Shown here: positions 55,721 through 64,000 of the stretch, piece after piece
How positions within the stretch are numbered: position 1 is the first letter of the stretch
How the letters are laid out: every line of letters begins with the position of its first letter
Assembly: GCF_901000735.1 (NCBI RefSeq)
Contig: NC_081551.1
Span: 3,843,605 to 3,907,604, forward strand
Length of the DNA: 64,000 nucleotides
Direction of reading: 5' to 3'
From: Corylus avellana
Lineage: Eukaryota > Streptophyta > Magnoliopsida > Fagales > Betulaceae
Made by a program: the position numbers and the translations under genes
The notes under the pieces: generated by a model
What the model was told of the DNA's origin: nothing
Database searches by the model: none
The model's input: the letters and a program-made list of their open reading frames with translations, nothing else

Positions 55721-57144
55721 TGCAGCTTCTCTCTAAAATATATATCCACTTGGGTTTGCTGTTGATTGCCGTAAAAGAAAGATAAATGGTAACAAATATT
55801 GGTAACAAATATTTATATGTGGATTCTTCATCTCATATTCTCAGGAAGATACACGGGCATTGCATGCATACATCAAGTTTTGTATATCGTTATGTCAGTG
55901 CAAATGTCACGAAGCATATAATCATACGAGCTGTCGTCAGCATCAAAGTGCACGTGAGGCAGAAACCCTTAACAGGCGTCGTGAGATTAATTTATGTTAT
56001 CCCAAATGTGAACATAGTATTTGTATTGAATGATCGGGCAATTAATGGTCAAGATTTTACTTGTCTACGATGATCAGAAATTGGACGATCAAAATCAAAC
56101 GTGATCAATAAAAACTCAAACATCTTGGGAGAATTGTGATGCTTATGTGTTGAATTGACCAGATGATCGATCAGTCAAGAGTAGAATTCTAAATTATGCT
56201 TGTGATACCCGTGATGTACGTTTGACTAGCTGCGTACGTAGTGCGTAGCTAGTCACTAGAGAAAACTATTTTCAAGGACTTATCTCTCTCTCTCTTGTGT
56301 TCACACGGTGCTAAACTTGGCATGATCGTGGCACTAAACTTGGCATGATCGTGGCACTAAACTTGGCGTGATCGTGACACTGAATAGGACTAAGATTGTT
56401 TTGTCTAAGAATTGAAAACTAGAAAGAGATAAAATAATAATTATAGAGAAAATAATGACTCTAGCAGTTCCAAAGAAAATGAGAGGATAACTCTCAAGGA
56501 CTGAAATTTTATTGATGTTTTAAAACTGAATTGAAAAATGACTCATAGTATAGTAGATGCCTTTATATATATATAGGCTAAGTTTTAAGAGTTGTTGAAG
56601 CAAAATACTTGTACTTAAAGATAGCATTCTAAAAATAATCTCAAAATATTATGCCAAATTATTGTCATTAATTCGATATCTAACAACTTTTCGCTATGCT
56701 AATTCTCCTTAATTAACCAAATAACCTTTGAGATTTTTTTTTTAAAATTTTTAATTTTTAATTTCTCATGAATGCATAGAATAATGTGATATGTCAACTT
56801 AATTTTAATAGTCATCATAGACGTAGGAAGCGAACTTCAATAATATTATTTTCACACTACTTCTGAATATTCCATCAAAGCATGCGTGAATGAATATGAC
56901 AGCATGCATGGGTACTTAACAAAAAAAAAAAAAAAAATGACAACTTGGGGTCAAAGAGGAGGATTTGTTAGAATCAGATGCTCTCTCTAGTCTCTACAGT
57001 AGTTGCCGACCATAAATAAAAGGAATATGCATGTATGTATAGATTCATTTAATTTTCTGCCGTTTTTTCACATCTCCGGCTGGTTACTGTGAGAAAGCCC
57101 CTTATATTCTTTTCCATATCTCCGGTTGGGCTATTGTGAGAGAG
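55721..57144. other. Upstream region of copy C, ending at gap 2
   Basis: Homologous to 57979-59220. It holds the minus-strand TATA-like and CACGTG words described for B (G-box near 55950) and three near-copies of CACTAAACTTGGC(A/G)TGATCGTG at 56309-56380. No other gene. Confidence 0.55.
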
Positions 57145-57244
57145 NNNNNNNNNNNNNNNNNNNNNNNNNNNNNNNNNNNNNNNNNNNNNNNNNNNNNNNN
57201 NNNNNNNNNNNNNNNNNNNNNNNNNNNNNNNNNNNNNNNNNNNN
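57145..57244. other. Assembly gap 2 (100 N)
   Basis: Exactly 100 N. The sequence to the right starts with GGAACCTCTTGAAATCAAGG, which is also at 54980. Confidence 1.
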
Positions 57245-57696
57245 GGAACCTCTTGAAATCAAGGCATGACAAAATTTAGTTCCATCTATCCCTACCTCGG
57301 AGTAACAACTAATCGGATACATGCTACGACGACTGGTCAACAAATGCCATCCCTAGAAGATTATAGGGGGTGGTCGATCATAGGGACGGTTCGGCCGGTC
57401 CCAAAACAAGGGTGGCCGCTCTATAAGCTTTTGAGGGTCTAAACTACCTCTTAGCTTTAAAGAGCAGTGTTTGGCTACCTCCAAAACCAATTTGAGGGTA
57501 TCTTTCCAAATCTTAGTTTATGGCAATTTCAGTATTTCAATGCCACAATATTGTATGTGATATTATTATTTCATAATTGATAACTCTAAACGTACTGATT
57601 CTCATCGGTTGGACCGATAAAAGATGACCTCTCTATATATAACCGTTCCTCCAAAAATATCTCATAATTATGGTTGATCAAATCTAGCTTTACAAT

Positions 57697-57978
57697 TTAC
57701 AATTTACAATTTTCATTTGAAGGTGTAGAGAGCCTAGATCCTACATTAATTGCAGCAACAGCTTTGGCCCATTCTCGCATCCTGGCCTTCGTCCATCCTC
57801 CATTTGCCACAAACATCACATCACCACCCATTTTCTCAACTCCAATGCAAGAATTCTGCTCAGCCAGCAGATGGAGTGGTGGCTGTTCTAAGCCACCACT
57901 CTTCTCCAGCCCCTCTTCAAGCCTGAGGCCACTTTCTGTGTAATCCACGCCTGCCATTGCCAGAGCTTCGATAGACAT
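57697..57978 (-). CDS. Small unknown protein, family copy D
   Basis: 93 residues, nearly the same as C. The EEW of the other copies is here EEG (TGG to GGG), a change at a residue conserved in A, B, C and E. Everything else in the shared motifs is kept. If gap 2 hides an unmerged overlap, C and D are alleles rather than two genes. Confidence 0.75.
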   Translation of the reverse strand: MSIEALAMAGVDYTESGLRLEEGLEKSGGLEQPPLHLLAEQNSCIGVEKMGGDVMFVANGGWTKARMREWAKAVAAINVGSRLSTPSNENCKL

Positions 57979-59450
57979 TGCAGCTTCTCTCTAAAATATA
58001 TATCCACTTGGGTTTGCTGTTGATTGCCGTAAAAGAAAGATAAATGGTAACAAATATTTATATGTGGATTCTTCATCTCATATTCTCAGGAAGATACACG
58101 GGCATTGCATGCATACATCAAGTTTTATATATCGTTATGTCAGTGCAAATGTCACGAAGCATATAATCATACGAGCTGTCGTCAGCATCAAAGTGCACGT
58201 GAGGCAGAAACCCTTAACAGGCCGGCGGCGTGAGATTAATTTATGTTGTCCCAAATGTGAACATAGTATTTGTATTGAATGATCGGGCAATTAATGGTCA
58301 AGATTTTACTTGTCTACGCTGATCAGAAATTGGACGATCAAAATCAAACGTGGTCAATAAAAACTCAAACATCTTGGGAGAATTGTGATGCTTATGTGTT
58401 GAATTGACCAGATGATCAGTCAAGAGTAGAAGTCTAAATTATGCTTGTGATACCCGTGATGTACGTTTGACTAGCTGCGTACGTAGTACGAGCTAGTCAC
58501 TAGAGAAAACTATTTTCAAGGACTTATCTGATCTCTGTCTCTTGTGTTCACACGGTGCTAAAATTGGCATGATCGTGGCACTAAACTTGGCGTGATCGTG
58601 ACACTGAACATGATTAAGATTGTTTTGTCAGTGACGTAAGAATTGAAAACTATAAAGGAAATTCAGAAAGAGATAAAATAATAATTATAGAGAAAATAAT
58701 GACTCCAGCAGTTCCAAAGAAAATGATCGAGAGGATAACTCTCAATTAAGGACTGAAATTTTATTGATGTTTTAAAACTGAATTGAAAAATGACTCATAG
58801 TAGATGCCTTTATATATATAGGCTAAGTTTTAAGAGTTGTTGAAGCAAATTACTTGTACGTACTTAAAGATAGTATTCTAAAAATAATCTCAAAATAGTT
58901 TGCCAAATTATTGTCATTAATTCGATATCTAACAACTTTGCGCTATGCTAATTCTCCGCCTGAACCAAATTATAACCTTTGAGATTTTTTTTTTTATTAT
59001 TATTTTTTATTTTTTATTTCTCATGAATGCATGGAATAATGTGATATGTCAACTTAATGTTAATTGTCATCGTAGACGTCAGAAGTGGAACTTCAATAAT
59101 ATTATTTTCACACTACTTTTGAATATTCTATCAAAGCATGCATGCATGAATAGGCACAGCTTGGGGTCAACGAAAATGTTATTTTCCTACACTTTCGGAT
59201 GGGCTATTGTGAGAGAGCTTCTTATGGAACTTACATGCCAAGCAAGTCTCGAGCAATTAATCTTAGCTTGTGCTTAGGTTGTAATTTCAGTTTATATTAA
59301 TTTATAATAAAATTCAATGTCTAAATACTTTAATATTTCATTTTTACATGTGGGCTCAAACTTTCTTTTAACAGGCGAGTGAGGCTCAACATGTGAAATA
59401 TTTGATTTAAATGAGATTGAATTAACGGAATAAATGTGGCTCTGATATTG
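57979..59450. other. Upstream region of copy D and spacer
   Basis: Alignable to 55721-57144 with small indels, including a G-box near 58195. Past about 59220 it continues with sequence like 54560-54760. No other gene. Confidence 0.5.
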
Positions 59451-60337
59451 AAGTAAGTCAATGCGCATGGGAATGGGGAGGAGATACAAGCAATAAAAAA
59501 CGGTCTCACACCGTGGCGTCCAAACGAGGACACAAGCTTGTTCAAACGAGTAGCTACAGGATACACCAAAAGGAGCGTTGAGAAGCTCGTCTACTATTTC
59601 TTTCGAACGAGATTGCAAATGAGGATTAAACTGTCGTATTTTTCTCATGTTCATCTAGACGAGTAATTGAGCCATCCAAACGAAGGTTGCAGAAGCCAGC
59701 ATATTAAATGCAAGAATCCAAGAAAGAAAGACTTGATTGTGCTATTGGGAATTTTAATGAAGACTTTATTCAAGCAAATCAGATATTCCAGCAATCAAAT
59801 ACTTTCTATTATTTACGTTTTTAAATTAGGATTTTATTTAATTGTAATATTTCCTTTATTATTCTAAAACTTTTCCTAATAGGATTATGTTTACTTTTGA
59901 TCCAAGTTTGCGTATTCTTATAAATACAACTGACCTAATATGTAAGAGACATAATTGAATTATGTTTACGATGAGTTTATCAATGAGAAATACTTAAAAG
60001 TTGAGTTTTCGCTTATGTTTTTATTGAATCCTTGATAGACTCAAGATTTTTAAGAAGAGTTGTGAATTACTTGTTGTTTGTCTTTGTGACCCACGACATC
60101 ACGCTAGCTCCATCAGATACTACGTTAAATTAATTACCACTTATTTCAAAAGCCTAAGCTAGTAAAAATAGATAAATTTAATTATTTAATTTGTACTTTA
60201 ACAATTATTTATTGCTTAAAGAGTTAAAAAATGACCTCTATATTACAGTTCCTCCAAAATATGACATAGTTATCGTTGATCAAATCTTGCTTTACAATTA
60301 AATAGTATACAAGTTTCATTTGAAAGTGTAGCAGAGC
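59451..60337. mobile_element. LTR-like insertion between copies D and E
   Basis: 59515-59700 has CCAAACGAGG / TTCAAACGAG / TTTCGAACGAGA words like 46680-46740 and 61760-61800. 59860-60110 reads like LTR R-U5 (TAATAGGATTA, TATAAATA near 59919-59927, TTGAATCCTTGATAGACTC). The ends were not resolved. Followed by a TRIM-like end (60125-60200). Confidence 0.5.
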
Positions 60338-60586
60338 CTAGCCATCCTTCATAATTAATGCAGCAACAGCTTTGGCCCATTCTCGTATCCTGGCTTCCGT
60401 CCATTCTCCATTTGCCACAAGCATTACATCACCACCCATTTTCTCAACTTCAATGCATGAATTCTGCTCAGCTAGCAGATGCAGTGGTGGCTGTTCCAAG
60501 CCACCACTCTTCTCCGGCCACTCTTCAAGCCTGAGGCCGCTTTCTGTGTAATCCACGCCTGCCATTGCCAGAGCTTCGATAGACAT
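60338..60586 (-). CDS. Small unknown protein, family copy E
   Basis: 82 residues with the same start (MSIEALAMAGVDYTESGL), EEWPEKSGG, HLLAEQNSC, VEKMGGDVMLVANGEW and AR(I)REWAKAVAA, but the tail is short (LIMKDG) because the frame diverges after AVAA. A CT/AT microsatellite lies immediately upstream in the 5' leader. Function unknown. Confidence 0.78.
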   Translation of the reverse strand: MSIEALAMAGVDYTESGLRLEEWPEKSGGLEQPPLHLLAEQNSCIEVEKMGGDVMLVANGEWTEARIREWAKAVAALIMKDG

Positions 60587-60590
60587 TGCT

Positions 60591-60634
<44 letters not shown>
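60587..60634. repeat. (CT)n/(AT)n microsatellite in the leader of copy E
   Basis: A (CT) run followed by an (AT) run directly 5' of the E start codon on its template side; a second (CT) run is at 60811-60838. Where C and D have only CTCTCTCTAAAATATATAT, E is expanded. Confidence 0.9.
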
Positions 60635-60635
<1 letters not shown>

Positions 60636-61430
60636 CTACTTGAGTTTGCTTATAAAAAAAGAACTCGCTGATGATTGCTGCCAAAGAAAGATAAATGGCA
60701 ACAATATTTATAGGTGGATTCTTCATCTCATAGACAGGGGAAAAGAGGAAAATACACGGGCATTGCATGCAAAATGCATCATCAAGTTTTATATAATATC
60801 GTTACCCCCGTTCTCTCTCTCTCTCTCTCTCTCTCTCTACGTTGTGTGGCGTCAGTGCAAATGTCATGAAGCATATATATGATCATACGAGCAGTCGTCA
60901 GCATCAAAGTGCACGTGAGGCAGATTAATTTATGTTGTCCCAAATGTGAACAAAATGTTTTGTATATCATGAATAATATGTCATAGGATTAATGAAAGCA
61001 ATTTGAATGATCAAGATTAATTCACGAGTCTACGCTCATCACAATCGGACCATCAAAATCAAACATGATCAAGAAACTCAAACATCTTCGGATAATTGCA
61101 TGTGTTGAGCACATGTACAGTTTTGTGCATGACCAAGACGGAGCTTTGCTTGTTTATGATGATAAAGGCCAAAAGGCCCAACAAGATGGCTGACAAGCTG
61201 AGTCAACCTTCTCGAGGAGCTGCTTGTTCTCTTTAATTACAAGCCTAAATTGCATATATCCCTGAATATAGTATATGTGTTGAATTGACCTGATCAGTCA
61301 AGTCTAAATTATGCTTGTGTGTTTGACTTTGTGTATTTTGCTGTGAGTAGCTAGCTGGTCAAGACAATTGTCAAAGGATTCTTTCTAATTCTCTCCCTGT
61401 AATCACATAATCCGGCGGCCAGGCCCGGAT
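60635..61430. other. Upstream region of copy E
   Basis: Homologous to the B upstream DNA (ACACGGGCATTGCATGCA, CAGCATCAAAGTGCACGTGAGGCAG near 60900-60922, CGGAGCTTTGCTTGTTTATGATG near 61140, GACAAGCTGAGTCAACC). TATATAAAAC on the minus strand near 60787-60796, about 200 bases from the ATG, is a plausible TATA box. Confidence 0.6.
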
Positions 61431-61479
61431 ACGAGCATGTACTAGTTCTACTAAACCATATCTTGTGATTCAAATATCC

Positions 61480-62048
61480 TATGAAGACAATTTTAGTGAT
61501 GTTAGAAAGCTTATTCAAAGGACTATAAATTCATATTTTAGGAAAAAAATTTCCAATTTCAATGTTTATTAGGTAAAAATTATTTTGTTGGATGAACTTT
61601 AGCAAAATTTAATTTAAAAGAGCCTCGGTCGAAGAGTCCGCAATTCCCATTTGACCAAGATGTTGCATCAAGTCTTGTTTGAAAGAGGCATGGCATCATA
61701 CAAAAACCCAAAACGTTCGGTCGATGGCACAGTCGAACCTCATACAAGAGGAGGTTATCGCAAGTCTAGCTTGTTCGAACAAGACTTAATCTTGTTTGAA
61801 CTAAATCTCGGGAAATCTTTTTTTTTAGTAGGGTTGCAACTATTTTCTCTCTTTAAGCCTAATAAGGCCGGACGGCTTAGGCCACAATTTATGTTGTATT
61901 TTTTCATCAACATTCAATAAGAGACTCCCTAAGTTTTATTTTATTTTCCTTCAATTCATTGATTCTTTCGGGAAGACTTCTGAATCTTGTGTTTGTTTGA
62001 TTTGCGATCCACTAAATCCACACTGTATCAGTTGGTATCACAGCCAAG
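61480..62048 (+). mobile_element. LTR fragment followed by a primer-binding-site-like sequence
   Basis: Contains TTTCCAATTTCAATGTTTATTAGG, GTTCGAACAAGACTTAATC-type words and an LTR-like end CACACTGTATCA. Then TTGGTATCACAGCC (about 62031-62044) is close to the initiator-Met primer site TTGGTATCAGAGCC. A second related fragment is at 62090-62640. No gag-pol follows. Confidence 0.55.
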
Positions 62049-62089
62049 TGTGTTGCATCATGGACAATGCAAGCCTATTTGCAACCAAT

Positions 62090-62640
62090 TCTACTGAAAC
62101 AACCATATCTTATGATTCAAATATCAAATTTAGACAATCCCTGTGGAATTGAGAAGCTTAGTACAAGGGATGCACTTAATTAATTTCATGTTTCACGAAT
62201 ATTTTCCAATTCTAACATTTACTACTAGGTCATGAAAAAGAACGTGTTGGATGAACTTTGGTAGAAATTCCCAGGAGCCTCAGTTAAAGAATCGGTTCAT
62301 TCTTGTTCGATCAAGGTGTTGCATCACATGCATTTGCCGTTCAAACAAGACATCATCTCATTTGTACAAGGTTTTGCATCATACAAAAATTGAGGTGTTC
62401 GATCAATGGTACGGTCGAACCTCATTCGACTGAGGGGGTGATTACAAGCCTCATTCGAAGGAGATTTATTCTTGTTCGAACGAGATAACAACTGATTGTT
62501 TTTTATTTCGTTTTCTACTAAGGTTACAACTCTTTTCTCTATAAACCTAAAAAGGACGAGTTATCTATTTTCATCAGTATTCAAATAGAAACTGTATAAG
62601 GTGGTTTTTTTTTTTTTTTCCTCAATTTATTAATTTCTCT
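62090..62640 (+). mobile_element. Second diverged copy of the same LTR-like sequence
   Basis: Parallel to 61480-61990: ACCATATCTTATGATTCAAATATC, TTTCCAATTCTAACATTTACTAC, GTTGGATGAACTTTGG, TTCGAACGAGATAACAA. Frames of 60-61 codons here are not genes. Confidence 0.55.
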
Positions 62641-63486
62641 TAGTAACTTTTTTAAAAAATATATTTATTTTAGTTTTAAAAGGAGTTGTGAATAATATTG
62701 TATTTGTCAAATATACCTTTATATCATCACGGGTTGCCAGCCGTACATGCATTCACAACCTTGCAACTGAAAAATATATCCACCTACAATGTATGGAGAT
62801 CTAAACCATGGAAAGAAGATATTGAATTTCATAGTCTCAGAAGGCACCTTCAATAATATGTTCACACTACTTTTGAATATTCTTCCAAATTAAAGCATGC
62901 ATGCATGAATCTTACAGCCTAATTATGGAATATTCTAATAAAATCCTAGCGGTGGATAAACAGGCATCTTAGGCATGCAGGTTATGATATATTTCCCACA
63001 ATTTCTTAAATTATAGAATTTAAGGGTTTATTTTTTATTTTTTATTTTTTATTTTTACATCGAAACGCTTGAAAAATTGCACCTATTAAAATTGTAGCAT
63101 GTTATCGAGACACGTAGAAAGAGATTTTTTTTTTTTTTTTTTTTTTTTTTCAAAAAAAGCTTATTCTTCACTTTTACAGATATGCTTATATTCTCCATAA
63201 AACTAAGAGACAATTTTCTTTTTCTCAAATGTTTTTTACAACATAAAGAGTAAGGACATGATAAAAACATACTAAATTCTCAACAGCATGCAACATGCCA
63301 CATTTTTAATAGATATGATTTTTTAAGCGTTTCAATGTAAAGAAACAGCTCAAATTCTGTAATTTAAAAATATTTTATAATTTATTTGACATTATAAGAG
63401 AACATGATCCCTCTAATAAGGCCAAACAACTCCAAATTAAAATCCGTGTCATTTTCTGTCCGCTTACGCTATAATCTTTCCAATAT
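62641..63486. other. AT-rich intergenic DNA up to gap 3
   Basis: Long T-run at 63125-63150. 62820-62940 is alignable to 54360-54440 and 59080-59160. No gene. Confidence 0.4.
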
Positions 63487-63586
63487 NNNNNNNNNNNNNN
63501 NNNNNNNNNNNNNNNNNNNNNNNNNNNNNNNNNNNNNNNNNNNNNNNNNNNNNNNNNNNNNNNNNNNNNNNNNNNNNNNNNNNNNN
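63487..63586. other. Assembly gap 3 (100 N)
   Basis: Exactly 100 N. Confidence 1.
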
Positions 63587-64000
63587 AATGAAGAAAATAG
63601 AGAGATTTTGAAATGGAGAGGATCCTTTTCCTGTGATCATAGGGTACTAAACTTGGCGTGTTAGGTTATGTAATAATGGCGTAAGAATTGAAAATTGTAA
63701 AGGAAATTCAAAAAAATTAAATAATAATTAAGGAGGCTCCGAAGAAAATGGAAGGATGCTCTCAAAAACTAAAATTTTATTAGTGTTTCAAAATTGAATT
63801 GAAAAATGAACCATAGTAAATGACTTTATGATGTAGATCGGGTCGCTCAAGAATTCGGACAAAAGCGTCCGTTCGCAGCGGCGTTCAGACGGCCATCCGA
63901 ACGTCCAATTCTGGAAGGCTGGCAAATGACCCCGTTCGGAGTCCCATCCGTTGGGAATTACTCATCCGCTGCTTTATTATTGTTTTTCACTACAACCCAC
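63587..64000. repeat. Fragment of another B-like unit (non-coding)
   Basis: From about 63635 (GTGATCATAGGGTACTAAAC) it matches 52670-53040 in order, including the 170-bp GATCGGGTCGCTCAAG segment that C and D lack. It would be the upstream part of a sixth small gene whose coding part is not in the window; alternatively a misplaced copy of B's upstream region. Confidence 0.8.

Overview
The window is nuclear DNA from a flowering plant, most likely a woody eudicot. Genes carry many introns with GT...AG borders, intergenic DNA is AT-rich and full of homopolymers, and the transposon families are plant types (Reina-type chromovirus, TRIMs, L1 LINEs, MITEs). There is a fragment of plant mitochondrial DNA. 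I cannot place the species; a rosid tree is a guess from protein similarity. Three runs of exactly 100 N mark scaffold joins (16207-16306, 57145-57244, 63487-63586).

Layout. 1-4.5 kb: one intact, intronless organellar PPR protein gene on the minus strand (2155-4488). 4.5-17.6 kb: no gene I can defend; foldback/MITE elements, a mitochondrial tRNA-Ser pseudogene, LTR-like debris, and a 1.3-1.4 kb sequence present on both sides of an N gap. 17.6-27.4 kb: RLK1, a 12-exon LRR receptor kinase of the LRR-II (SERK/NIK-related, At5g10290/At5g65240-like) group; all exons join in frame to about 610 residues. 29.7-30.0 kb: a small minus-strand gene (family A) of unknown function. 31.5-51.2 kb: RLK2, a tandem paralogue with the same 12-exon structure, inflated by a complete but dead Reina-type retrotransposon in intron 1, MITEs and TRIMs in introns 2 and 7, and a nested LINE/LTR block in intron 10. 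51.6-61 kb: four more copies (B, C, D, E) of the small gene, all minus strand, with related flanks; a fragment of a further unit lies beyond the third gap.

The two receptor kinases are the main genes. Each is followed tail-to-tail by small genes that share the start MSIEALAMAG and the late motif REWAKAVAA, so RLK plus small gene was probably duplicated as a block, with later tandem expansion of the small gene and its upstream DNA. RLK2 has lost the conserved C-terminal tail seen in RLK1, and the two differ in the small upstream ORF before the start codon. Comparing the paralogues shows several transposon insertions directly, because the other copy preserves the empty site.

I see no gene cluster that clearly forms a new system. 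The strongest leads are the unexplained small-protein family and its link to the receptor kinases, the uORF change between the paralogues, and an 11-bp strand-switching minisatellite inside a foldback element.
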